A stretch of DNA of 57,088 bases from Ruminiclostridium sp. (GTDB taxonomy: Bacteria; Bacillota; Clostridia; Oscillospirales; Ruminococcaceae). The notes beneath the pieces are model-generated. The model saw only the letters and a program-made list of their open reading frames with translations. It searched no databases and was not told the DNA's origin. Where the stretch lies: assembly GCA_017479645.1 (NCBI GenBank), contig JAFVBZ010000043.1, positions 1 to 57,088 of the forward strand. The letters are read 5' to 3'. This document shows positions 9,039 through 16,578 of the stretch, in pieces. Position numbers and translations under genes: made by a program. Position 1 is the first letter of the stretch. The number at the start of each line of letters is the position of its first letter.

Positions 9039-9077
9039 ACCGGTCATGCCGGTGCGGCGGAGCGTATGCTCCGCCGC
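9039..9077 (+). promoter_or_regulatory. Two adjacent hairpins between flgE and flbD
   Basis: ACCGG/CCGGT (9039-9043 with 9049-9053) is followed directly by a perfect 10-bp stem GCGGCGGAGC/GCTCCGCCGC (9054-9063 with 9068-9077) with a four-base loop. There is no U-run, so simple termination is unlikely. RNA processing or protection of the flgE message is possible. Confidence 0.5.
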
Positions 9078-9104
9078 GCAGGCATGCTTATTGCAGGGTG
9101 CTTT

Positions 9105-9320
9105 ATGGTAATACTCACAAAGCTGAACGGCAAGGCGATAATGCTGAACGACACTCAGATCGAGGCGGTCACGGAAACGCCGGATACCGTCATAACTATG
9201 TCCAACGGACACAGCTATATAGTGCAGGAAAACATTGAAGAGATCTTCCGCCGCATCGTCGGCTTCAACCGAGCAAGCAGAGGCAGAACGCGCGACGGCA
9301 GACACGAAGATCAGACATAA
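9105..9320 (+). CDS. flbD: FlbD family flagellar protein
   Basis: The 71-residue product begins MVILTKLNGKAIMLNDTQIE, followed by TPDTVITMSNGHSYIVQENIEEIFRRIV. This matches the short FlbD (YlzI/SwrD) family, which in Bacillus raises stator torque. The ATG at 9105 aligns with the family start and has AGGGTG at 9095-9100. A longer reading from TTG at 9066 would add residues encoded by a hairpin and is rejected. It sits between flgE and motA, the standard place. Confidence 0.88.
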   Translation: MVILTKLNGKAIMLNDTQIEAVTETPDTVITMSNGHSYIVQENIEEIFRRIVGFNRASRGRTRDGRHEDQT

Positions 9321-9325
9321 TACGC

Positions 9326-9382
9326 ACACGATCCCGAATGTACACCGTGTATATCTGCCGGGAAAGGCAGGGTCGTGTTTTT
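9326..9382 (+). terminator. Compound terminator between flbD and motA
   Basis: ACACGATCCC (9326-9335) pairs, with one bulge, with GGGTCGTGT (9370-9378). An inner CTGCC/GGCAG hairpin lies at 9355-9359 with 9366-9370. The outer stem is followed by a T-run at 9378-9382. This would separate the hook genes from the stator genes, at least partly. Confidence 0.55.
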
Positions 9383-9435
9383 CGGTGTGTATTCGGGTTT
9401 GTATGCAACGCTAATTTTAACTGGAGGGATCCTTT

Positions 9436-10200
9436 TTGAATATTACACTTATCATAGGCTGGGTCATTGCGTTCGGTCTTATACTTTACGGAATCTTTAA
9501 CGGCGGTCAGCTGGCATGGTTCATTGATATACCTTCGCTCGCTATCACCGTCGGCGGTACATTCGGCGTACTTATCGCAGTATCGCCCCTATCGCTGCTG
9601 AAATCGCTCCCTAAGCTCTTCAAGATAGCGATACTCCCGCCTAAGTTCAAGGCCGAGGACTACATAACCCAGATAGTTGAATTTGCAAACACCGCACGAA
9701 GCAAGGGACTTCTTGCACTTGAGGACAGTGCGAACAAGTGCGAAGATCCGTTTATGAAGCAGAGCCTTATGCTGATCGTTGACGCCAACGATTCCGCAAA
9801 GGTGCGCGAGATGCTTGAAGGCTCCCTCGAATTCATGTCCCAGAGACACGAAGCCGGACAGGGCTTCTTCGGAAAGGGCGCCAGCCTTTGTCCGGCATTC
9901 GGAATGCTCGGTACGCTGGTCGGTCTGGTAATCATGCTTCAGAACCTGGACGGCGGTGACCTCGGACCGGCTATGGCGGTTGCGCTTATCACAACATTCT
10001 ACGGTTCGCTGTTTGCAAACGTTATCTTCGGACCTATCGAATCCGCGCTCAAGAACGCTCACGAGGACGAAGTGCTCTGCATGCAGATAATCATCGAGGG
10101 CGTCATGGCTATCGCGGAAGGCTCGAATCCGAGAATGATAAAGGAAAAGCTTGATTTCATGCTCCCGAAGTCCGCAAAGAAGGAAGAAGAGGCAAAGTAG
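9436..10200 (+). CDS. motA: Flagellar stator protein MotA
   Basis: MotA forms the pentameric ring of the proton- or sodium-driven stator in the cytoplasmic membrane. The 254-residue protein has four membrane segments: residues 3-22, 33-50, and a pair around 150-195 (CPAFGMLGTLVGLVIMLQNL and MAVALITTFYGSLFANVIFGP). The conserved GGT region (PSLAITVGGTFGVL) is present. The cytoplasmic loop holds the family's RHEAGQGFF-type segment. Translation starts at TTG 9436, seven bases after GGAGGGA (9423-9429), and no ATG fits. It is followed by motB after a spacer that contains a promoter. Confidence 0.94.
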   Translation: MNITLIIGWVIAFGLILYGIFNGGQLAWFIDIPSLAITVGGTFGVLIAVSPLSLLKSLPKLFKIAILPPKFKAEDYITQIVEFANTARSKGLLALEDSANKCEDPFMKQSLMLIVDANDSAKVREMLEGSLEFMSQRHEAGQGFFGKGASLCPAFGMLGTLVGLVIMLQNLDGGDLGPAMAVALITTFYGSLFANVIFGPIESALKNAHEDEVLCMQIIIEGVMAIAEGSNPRMIKEKLDFMLPKSAKKEEEAK

Positions 10201-10244
10201 AGTGCATAAGCCCGGCGCGGCTTACGATAAATTTCAAAAAATTA

Positions 10245-10273
10245 TTGCAATACCGCGTGTTTTATGGTATAAT
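10245..10273 (+). promoter_or_regulatory. Sigma-A-type promoter upstream of motB
   Basis: TTGCAA (10245-10250), a 17-bp spacer and TATAAT (10268-10273) lie in the motA-motB gap, 54 bases before the motB start. It would let motB and the switch genes be expressed apart from motA. Confidence 0.7.
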
Positions 10274-10326
10274 ATATTACCGACTGTTTGCGCATAGTGC
10301 GCTGCGGGCGGTCACCGGAGATAAAA

Positions 10327-11388
10327 ATGGCTAAAAAAAGGGTAAAGATCATTCATACCGGTGTTGACGAATGGATGTCCACATACTCGGACATGGTTAC
10401 GCTGCTGATGTGCTTCTTCGTGCTTCTGTACGCGGCATCGACTCCCGATGAGACCAAGTTCCAGTACATCTTCCAGTCGTTCAACAGCCAGGGTAAATAT
10501 ATAAACCCGTTTGTTATGGAGCAGATCGACGACGGAGAGCTGAAAAGCGATGAGGACGGAAACAGCGATGTTCCGAACAGTTCCGGAGAGGGTACGTCAT
10601 CAAGCGACAAAACCAGTATGGGACTGCCGAACAACTTCGACGAGCTGTTTGCCTGGGTATCCAACGCTGCGGCACAGAGCGAGTTCTCCGACTCCATAAG
10701 CGTGTCACAGTCTTCTTCATCACGCATCAACATAAGATTCAACAACTCCATAATGTTCGACGGCGACAGCGCTGAGCTCAAGCCTACCGGACGTTCCGCG
10801 CTGAAAGCCATAATGCCCGGCATAAAGGCGATCGGCGACTATATCAAGAGCATCAAGGTGCAGGGTCATACCGCACAGGGTCTCTCGGCGATAAACGACT
10901 GGGATCTCTCTTCCGCAAGAGCCTGCTCCGTGCTGAAATATCTTGATTACAACGTTATCGTTGACAGCGAGAAGTACATCGCAGAGGGCCGTGCCCAGTA
11001 CGATCCTATCGCTCCCAACGATACAGAAGAGCATAAACAGGAAAACAGGCGTGTCGAGCTCGTCATCACGAGAAATGATATTGCCGCGGCGGATACAGCG
11101 ATAATCGAGGATATGCTGCTCTACGACTACGGCATTTCCAACGGCAAGACCGATGCGATAGACAGGACAGATATCCACGGCGGTGTTACGGACGACACGG
11201 TACAGCAGATAATCTCCGGTCTTGACAGCAAGTATTCCGGTGCTGTCGTATCCGATGAAGATACCGCGCTGGACGATACCGGACCGGTATTCACGGTGCC
11301 GATATCCGAGATCCCGGAGGATATACTGATAGACCTGCCGGCAGAAGAGGAACCGGCGGAGGACGATAACGCCGAAGCCGCTGAGTGA
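10327..11388 (+). CDS. motB: Flagellar stator protein MotB
   Basis: MotB anchors the stator to peptidoglycan. The single membrane helix is at residues 18-40 (STYSDMVTLLMCFFVLLYAAS), with the ion-binding aspartate D22. The OmpA-like peptidoglycan-binding domain lies at about residues 135-250: FDGDSAELKPTGRSAL, VQGHTAQG, LSSARACSVLKYL and NRRVELVI. A further tail of about 100 residues, acidic at its end (PAEEEPAEDDNAEAAE), goes beyond the usual length of about 250. The ATG at 10327 gives the standard N-terminus MAKKRVKII. The next gene is fliM, and the fliL commonly found between them is absent. Confidence 0.94.
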   Translation: MAKKRVKIIHTGVDEWMSTYSDMVTLLMCFFVLLYAASTPDETKFQYIFQSFNSQGKYINPFVMEQIDDGELKSDEDGNSDVPNSSGEGTSSSDKTSMGLPNNFDELFAWVSNAAAQSEFSDSISVSQSSSSRINIRFNNSIMFDGDSAELKPTGRSALKAIMPGIKAIGDYIKSIKVQGHTAQGLSAINDWDLSSARACSVLKYLDYNVIVDSEKYIAEGRAQYDPIAPNDTEEHKQENRRVELVITRNDIAAADTAIIEDMLLYDYGISNGKTDAIDRTDIHGGVTDDTVQQIISGLDSKYSGAVVSDEDTALDDTGPVFTVPISEIPEDILIDLPAEEEPAEDDNAEAAE

Positions 11389-11438
11389 TAAGGTAGATCT
11401 GCCGCCCGGTGGATACCGGGGAGAGAGGTGAGACATTA

Positions 11439-12431
11439 ATGGCTGAAACCCTTACGCAGGAACAGATAGACGCGCTGCTGAGCAGTGCCATGTCCGGCGA
11501 AATGGTCGAAACCTCAAAAGAGCCGGATGTCAAGGAATATGACTTCCGCGCTCCGAAAAAGTTTACCAAAGAGCGTATAAAGATACTCGACAGCATCTTT
11601 GACAACTACGCGAGACTCCTGTCCTCGTACCTTACAGGTCTGCTGAGGCTTTACTGCAAGGTAAGCCTCGCCTCTATCGAGGAACAGCGGTACTTTGAAT
11701 TCAACAACGCACTGCCGGACTACGTTATGATGGGAACCCTCGATCTCGGCATTCACGATGACGATATCGGAACAGTCACGGCGATAGTCCAGCTTTCAAA
11801 CTCGCTCACATATATCCTTATGGACCGTCTCCTCGGAGGCAAGGGCGAATACAAGGACGCCGACCGCGATTTCACGGAGATCGAGGTCAGCATCATAGAT
11901 AAGATAATCAACAATATGTCCGCACTGCTCCACGATCCGTGGGAGCCGTATGTCGAGGTGAATCCGAGCGTCGTCAATATCGAGACGAACTCCCGTGTTT
12001 ACTCCGCGGTGGACTATGATGATACAATGATACTTGTCGCTCTCGAAGCTACAGTCAGCGATACAAAGACGATCATCACGATCTGTATCCCGGCTCTGAG
12101 CCTCGATGAGCTTATGCAGAAGTACGTCTCAAAGTCGGTCAGAAGCACAAGGCGCTATGATGCGGCAAGAGAACAGGAACGCCGCGACAACATCATGCGC
12201 GCTCTCAACGATACGTCGCTCGATATAGTGGCTGAACTCGGAAAGACTTCACTTGATGTATCGGACGTGCTGAATCTGCAGATAGACGATATAATACCGC
12301 TTGATGTGAGCATAGACAGCAATGTTACGCTCAAGATAGGCAACAAGGTGTGGTTTGACGGAAAACTCGGATCGTTTAACCAGAATAAAGCGGTAAAGAT
12401 AGAGAACGTGTTCAGAAGTGAGGGTCAGTAA
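11439..12431 (+). CDS. fliM: Flagellar motor switch protein FliM
   Basis: FliM links CheY-P binding to rotor switching in the C-ring. The 330-residue protein opens with the CheY-binding peptide LTQEQIDALLSS (residues 6-17). The middle CheC-like domain runs from about residue 45 (FTKERIKILDSIFDNYARLL) to about 225, and the C-terminal SpoA domain from about 255 (LDVSDVLNLQIDDIIPLDV). AGAGGTGAG at 11424-11432 supports the ATG at 11439. Its stop codon overlaps the fliY start by one base, indicating translational coupling. Confidence 0.96.
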   Translation: MAETLTQEQIDALLSSAMSGEMVETSKEPDVKEYDFRAPKKFTKERIKILDSIFDNYARLLSSYLTGLLRLYCKVSLASIEEQRYFEFNNALPDYVMMGTLDLGIHDDDIGTVTAIVQLSNSLTYILMDRLLGGKGEYKDADRDFTEIEVSIIDKIINNMSALLHDPWEPYVEVNPSVVNIETNSRVYSAVDYDDTMILVALEATVSDTKTIITICIPALSLDELMQKYVSKSVRSTRRYDAAREQERRDNIMRALNDTSLDIVAELGKTSLDVSDVLNLQIDDIIPLDVSIDSNVTLKIGNKVWFDGKLGSFNQNKAVKIENVFRSEGQ

Positions 12432-13750
12432 TGCCTAAAGTTGAAATTTCCGAGATGGAAAAGGACGCCCTTGGCGAGGTCATGAATATAAGCATGGGAA
12501 GTGCGGCAACGGCAGTCTCCGAGCTTCTGAGTGCAAAGGTGTGGATCACCACTCCGAGAGTGGAGATTGTCAGGGCGGACAACATGCTGCAGTACGACAA
12601 GCTCGAACCTGCGGTGTGTGTAAAAATAGAATATGTCAGGGGTCTCTCCGGCAATAACCTTATGGTCCTGAGACAGGACGACGTGCAGATGATACTCAAT
12701 CAGCTCATGGGTCAGCCGCTTGTCGTAACGCCGGATTTTGAGTTTGATGAGCTGAACATAAGCGCCGTTTCCGAAGTCATGAACCAGATGATGGGAGCGA
12801 GCGCCACCGCGCTTTCGGATTTCCTCGGCATCGTCGTCGATATCTCCACCCCGACACCGTATATTATGGAGAGCGTCGATCTCAGTGAGGTGCAGGATTT
12901 TGCCGAAGATGAGGAAGTTGCGGCGATCTACTTCGATCTCACCATTGACGGAGTGATAAAATCCGAGTTCTGCTCGGTGCTTACGATAGACCTTGCGAAA
13001 TACATCGCAGACAAGGTGCTCGGCGTTGCCGATGATGCACCTGCCGAACCCGCTCCTGCTCCTGCGGCTCCGAGCCAGGGAAGCTCCGGCGGAGGAACGA
13101 TGTCGCAGGCTGAAATGGACGCGATGTTCGCCGGCGGCGGTGCGGCTGCACCGGGTGCAGGCGGAGGAACGATGTCCCAGGCGGAGATGGACGCAATGTT
13201 CGCCGGAAATATGGGCGGTGCTCCGCAGATGCAGGGAATGCCTCAGATGCAGGGTATGCCGCAGGGAATGCCGCAGGGAATGCCACAGGGAATGCCGCAG
13301 GGAATGCCACAGGGAATGCCGCAGGGAATGCCGCAGATGCCCTACGGCTATCCGCCGCAGTACGGTTACCCGCCTCCTTACGGATACCCTCAGCCGGGAT
13401 ACGGCGGATATCCGCAGCCCATGAATGTCCAGAACGCCCAGCTGAACCAGTTCGACGCACCGAATATGCAGCTCACGGGCGAACAGAAGACAAACCTTCA
13501 GCTTCTCATGGGCGTGCCGCTTGAGATATCTGTCGAGATCGGTACGGCAAGGCGAAAGGTAAAAGAGATACTCGAATTCACCCAGGGTACTATAATCGAG
13601 CTTGAACGCCAGGCAGGCGCCCCGGTTGACATAATAGTTAACGGAAACCTTATAGCAAAGGGAGATATCGTTGTTATCGACGATAACTTTGCTGTCAGAA
13701 TAACGGAAATAATCAAATCCAAGCTTATGGATTCAATAAACAAGGAGTAA
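12431..13750 (+). CDS. fliY: Flagellar motor switch phosphatase FliY (FliN-type)
   Basis: FliY is the C-ring protein of Firmicutes that also removes phosphate from CheY-P. Two CheC-type phosphatase motifs are intact: LGEVMNISMGSA (E16, N19) and VSEVMNQMMGAS (about residues 115-126). The C-terminal FliN/SpoA domain covers about residues 355-438 (LLMGVPLEISVEIGTA and KGDIVVIDDNFAVRI). The linker, residues 215-340, is unusual. It has two MSQAEMDAMFA peptides (224-234 and 248-258), then seven GMPQ repeats (13253-13336) and a Pro/Tyr/Gly-rich stretch. The usual N-terminal CheY-binding peptide is absent, and the linker peptides look like relocated copies. The start overlaps the fliM stop. Confidence 0.94.
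   Translation: MPKVEISEMEKDALGEVMNISMGSAATAVSELLSAKVWITTPRVEIVRADNMLQYDKLEPAVCVKIEYVRGLSGNNLMVLRQDDVQMILNQLMGQPLVVTPDFEFDELNISAVSEVMNQMMGASATALSDFLGIVVDISTPTPYIMESVDLSEVQDFAEDEEVAAIYFDLTIDGVIKSEFCSVLTIDLAKYIADKVLGVADDAPAEPAPAPAAPSQGSSGGGTMSQAEMDAMFAGGGAAAPGAGGGTMSQAEMDAMFAGNMGGAPQMQGMPQMQGMPQGMPQGMPQGMPQGMPQGMPQGMPQMPYGYPPQYGYPPPYGYPQPGYGGYPQPMNVQNAQLNQFDAPNMQLTGEQKTNLQLLMGVPLEISVEIGTARRKVKEILEFTQGTIIELERQAGAPVDIIVNGNLIAKGDIVVIDDNFAVRITEIIKSKLMDSINKE
13253..13336 (+). repeat. 12-bp tandem repeat (GMPQ x 7) inside fliY
   Basis: Seven exact-length 12-bp units encode Gly-Met-Pro-Gln. They differ only in the first glycine codon and the third base of the proline codon. The array is in frame, so copy-number change would lengthen or shorten the linker without a frameshift. 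Confidence 0.9.
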
Positions 13751-13756
13751 ACAGAT

Positions 13757-14119
13757 ATGGACAAGAAGATTTTACTGGTTGATGACGCGGCATTCATGAG
13801 AATGCTCATCAAGGATACTCTCACAAAGAACGGCTATACCAATATCCTTGAGGCTCAGGACGGCGCTATCGCGTGCCAGACTTATGAGGCTGAAAAGCCC
13901 GATCTTGTTATCATGGATATCACCATGCCCAACAAGACAGGTATCGAGGCTCTTGCCGACATCAAGAAGATGAACCCTGCGGCAAAGGTCGTTATGTGCA
14001 GCGCTATGGGTCAGGAAGCAATGGTCGTTGAGGCTATAAAGCTCGGCGCGCTTGACTTTATCGTAAAGCCCTTCAAGCCTGACAGGATCATCGCTACCGT
14101 AACCAAGATCCTCGGCTGA
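13757..14119 (+). CDS. cheY: Chemotaxis response regulator CheY
   Basis: The 120-residue single-domain receiver protein carries the phosphoryl signal from CheA to the switch proteins. Acidic pocket residues D9 and D10, phosphoacceptor D54 (LVIMDITMPN), S82 in the place of the switch Thr/Ser and K104 (FIVKPFKP) are all visible. There is no output domain. It lies between fliY, its likely phosphatase and target, and fliO. The 6-base gap after fliY and binding site AAGGAG within the end of fliY suggest tight coupling. Confidence 0.95.
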   Translation: MDKKILLVDDAAFMRMLIKDTLTKNGYTNILEAQDGAIACQTYEAEKPDLVIMDITMPNKTGIEALADIKKMNPAAKVVMCSAMGQEAMVVEAIKLGALDFIVKPFKPDRIIATVTKILG

Positions 14120-14127
14120 TCTTTCCT

Positions 14128-14499
14128 ATGGGTCTTAATATTCTTTGGGTCATACTCTCACTTGTAGGTGTACTCGGTCTGTTTTTCATACTTATTTACG
14201 CTCTTAAAAAACTCAATACGGGGATAGGCTATGTAAACGGCAACCGTATGAAGGTGCTGGACCGGATATCTCTCGGACGGGAAGGAATGCTTGTAGTTGT
14301 GAGCGTAGCCGGAAAGCTCATGCTTATCGGCGTTACCGGACAGCATATAGAAAAGCTTTCCGACATTGATATGACACCGGAAGAATACAGCGAACGTATG
14401 ACATCTCCCGAATCGCAGAACGGAATGAGCTTCGCTTCTGCCTTTACCGAGGTATTGAACAGGAAAAGAAACGCGGAAAAGGATAAGAGCGATGATTAA
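14128..14499 (+). CDS. fliO: Flagellar biosynthetic protein FliO
   Basis: FliO is the small membrane factor that helps the FliP ring of the export gate assemble. The 123-residue product has one N-terminal membrane helix (residues 3-26, NILWVILSLVGVLGLFFILIYAL). The conserved cytoplasmic part follows: MKVLDRISLGREGMLVVVSVAGKLMLIGVTGQHIEKL (about residues 41-77). The charged tail overlaps the start of fliP by eight bases. Length and place, just before fliP, fit the family. Confidence 0.88.
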   Translation: MGLNILWVILSLVGVLGLFFILIYALKKLNTGIGYVNGNRMKVLDRISLGREGMLVVVSVAGKLMLIGVTGQHIEKLSDIDMTPEEYSERMTSPESQNGMSFASAFTEVLNRKRNAEKDKSDD

Positions 14500-15466
14500 G
14501 GAAGCTATAAAACAAAACAGAAAGCTGTTTATTCGGTTTTTCATATCTTTCGCCGTGACCTGCATTCTCGGAGCACTGCTGTGCATTACCGCTTCGGCAC
14601 TGAGTCCCGACCCGAAAACGGAAACACAGGTGCTTGCGGCAAATCCGGACACGGAGCCGGTGGACGAATCGCTTTTGAAGCAGCTCATAGGAATTGACGG
14701 TTCACAGACACTCGAAGTAATTCTTATAGTTACTATCCTGTCGATAGCGCCGTCTTTTCTTGTAATGCTGACGTCCTTCACGAGGATCGTCATCGTGTTC
14801 AGCTTTTTAAGAAACGCAATGCAGACCCAGTCGATACCGCCGAACGCGGTGCTCATGGGGCTTTCGCTGTTTCTTACGGTATTTATAATGTGGCCTACGA
14901 TAACGGATATAAACGAGAACGCCTATCAGCCGTATTCAGCAGGCGAGATCGGGATAAACGAGATGATCGACCGTTCCGCGGACAGCCTGAAAACATTCAT
15001 GCTCAAAAACACGTCGAAGTCGAATATGAAGTTTTTCCTTGACCTCAAAGGCACTGTGGTGTACGAAGCGGAACAGCGTTCGGAAGCAGCGGCAGAGACT
15101 GAGGAGAACAGTGACTTCATCACTCCCCTCGAACCGCTTGAGCCGATAACCGATATTACAGAGCGCACGCCGGTGGATATCGAACAGACTCCGAACGAGC
15201 TTACGGACTATACCGACCAGCTCGGACTTGAGACCGTTATCCCCGCATTCATACTCAGTGAGCTTACGAGAGCGTTCCAGATGGGATTCCTTATCTTCAT
15301 ACCGTTCCTTGTCATAGATATCGTCGTTTCTTCGACACTTATGGCTATGGGTATGATGATGCTCCCGCCTTCAATGATCTCGCTGCCTTTCAAGATAATG
15401 CTGTTCGTACTTGTTGACGGCTGGCAGATGCTTATAGGCACCCTTGTGAACTCTTTCAACATATAG
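14492..15466 (+). CDS. fliP: Flagellar export gate protein FliP with extra loop
   Basis: FliP forms most of the export-gate pore. Family blocks are LEVILIVTILSIAPSFLVMLTSFTRIVIVFSFLR (about residues 73-106), IPPNAVLMGLSLFLTVFIMWP and the C-terminal AFILSELTRAFQMGFLIFIPFLVIDIVVSS with MMMLPPSMISLPFKIMLFVLVDGW. An N-terminal signal-like helix (residues 14-36) precedes a Pro/Thr-rich stretch. The 324 residues exceed the usual 220-250. The excess is an acidic insertion at about residues 190-240 (from YEAEQRSEAAAETEEN to YTDQLGLE) in the loop between helices two and three. The start overlaps fliO. Confidence 0.94.
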   Translation: MIKEAIKQNRKLFIRFFISFAVTCILGALLCITASALSPDPKTETQVLAANPDTEPVDESLLKQLIGIDGSQTLEVILIVTILSIAPSFLVMLTSFTRIVIVFSFLRNAMQTQSIPPNAVLMGLSLFLTVFIMWPTITDINENAYQPYSAGEIGINEMIDRSADSLKTFMLKNTSKSNMKFFLDLKGTVVYEAEQRSEAAAETEENSDFITPLEPLEPITDITERTPVDIEQTPNELTDYTDQLGLETVIPAFILSELTRAFQMGFLIFIPFLVIDIVVSSTLMAMGMMMLPPSMISLPFKIMLFVLVDGWQMLIGTLVNSFNI

Positions 15467-15490
15467 CGCACTCCATGGAGATGATTTCCA

Positions 15491-15760
15491 ATGACACAGG
15501 ATATTGTACTTGAAGTTTTTACCGAAGCTATAATACTCGCGTTCAAGCTCGCGGTCCCCACGCTTCTGATAGCTATGCTTGTCGGACTTGTGATCGCGAT
15601 ACTTCAGGCGGCGACACAGGTGCATGAGCAGACACTCACATTCGCGCCGAAAGCCGTGATTGTCGCCCTCGCGCTCCTTGCGATGGGACCCTGGATGTGC
15701 TCGAGCATCATAGACTTCTTTAACTATATAATGGATCTCATGCGCAACATAACATTGTAG
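15491..15760 (+). CDS. fliQ: Flagellar export gate protein FliQ
   Basis: This 89-residue export-gate subunit has two membrane hairpin helices (about residues 14-38 and 50-75). The family motif PTLLIAMLVGLVIAILQAATQVHEQTLTFAPK is present. FliQ packs around the FliP-FliR helical assembly. It follows fliP by 24 bases and precedes fliR by 14. Length is normal. Confidence 0.95.
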   Translation: MTQDIVLEVFTEAIILAFKLAVPTLLIAMLVGLVIAILQAATQVHEQTLTFAPKAVIVALALLAMGPWMCSSIIDFFNYIMDLMRNITL

Positions 15761-15774
15761 CGGAGAGTACCGCA

Positions 15775-16563
15775 ATGTTCGTATGGGATACAGTTTACAG
15801 CAGTTTTACAGCCTTTATCTTCGTTCTTTGCAGGACGACCGGGATATTCACATTCAACCCGATCTTCTCCCGCAATAACGTCCCCAACAACATCAAGGCT
15901 TTTATGTCGGTGGTGTTCGCGGTGGTGATGACCTACTCCATGGGCGGGATCGAGGCTGTGCCGGAATTTACGGGAGTTATCGGATTTGCGGTAATTGTCA
16001 TAAAAGAGCTTCTGATAGGTCTCGTTTTCGGCTTCTTTACTAATCTTATCATTACCGTACTGCTTTACGCGGGTGAGGTCATGGATACCGAGATAGGTCT
16101 CGGCATGGCTAAGGCTTATGACCCGGCAACGGGCGTAACGATGCCGGTATTCGGCAACTACTACTATTATCTGTTTATACTATATTTCTTTCTCACAAAC
16201 GGACACCTCACATATCTCCGGCTGTTTTCGCTGTCGTATGAGACGATCCCGATAGGCTATGAGTTCACGGGAAATACCGTAAATCTCGCCTATGTGGTCG
16301 TGCTGTACATGGGTACGGTCATGGAGCTTGCGCTGAAATTCGCAATGCCGGTGCTTGCGGTGGAGCTTATCGTCGAGATGTGCATGGGTATCATCATGAA
16401 AGCCGTGCCGACGATACAGATCTTCGTGCTGAACGTGCAGCTCAAGCTTATAATCGGCTTTATAACGCTGTTTGCGGCGGCAAGACCGATGTCGGAGTTC
16501 GTAGAAGGGCTGTTCGGCATACTGTGGGAAAACCTTTACGCAGCAGCGCACAGCTTCGTATGA
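15775..16563 (+). CDS. fliR: Flagellar export gate protein FliR
   Basis: The 262-residue membrane protein has about six helices. It completes the FliPQR gate and contacts FlhB. Conserved parts are FVLCRTTGIFTFNPIFSRNNVPNNIKAFMSV (about residues 15-45), KELLIGLVFGFFTNL, AGEVMDTEIGLGMAKAYDP and the C-terminal VPTIQIFVLNVQLKLIIGF. The ATG at 15775 follows GGAGAG at 15762-15767. flhB starts 15 bases downstream, as in most operons of this type. Confidence 0.95.
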   Translation: MFVWDTVYSSFTAFIFVLCRTTGIFTFNPIFSRNNVPNNIKAFMSVVFAVVMTYSMGGIEAVPEFTGVIGFAVIVIKELLIGLVFGFFTNLIITVLLYAGEVMDTEIGLGMAKAYDPATGVTMPVFGNYYYYLFILYFFLTNGHLTYLRLFSLSYETIPIGYEFTGNTVNLAYVVVLYMGTVMELALKFAMPVLAVELIVEMCMGIIMKAVPTIQIFVLNVQLKLIIGFITLFAAARPMSEFVEGLFGILWENLYAAAHSFV

Positions 16564-16578
16564 TCGGACGGTGATGAT

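Noticed and set aside
7299-9329. A 676-codon open frame opposite flgE
   Set aside because: flgE on the plus strand has full family motifs and a ribosome binding site. The antisense translation has no domain and spans flbD as well, so it is a shadow of codon bias.
12993-13424. An Arg/Cys-rich open frame in another frame of fliY
   Set aside because: It follows the 12-bp repeat and Pro-rich linker of fliY and has no ribosome binding site.
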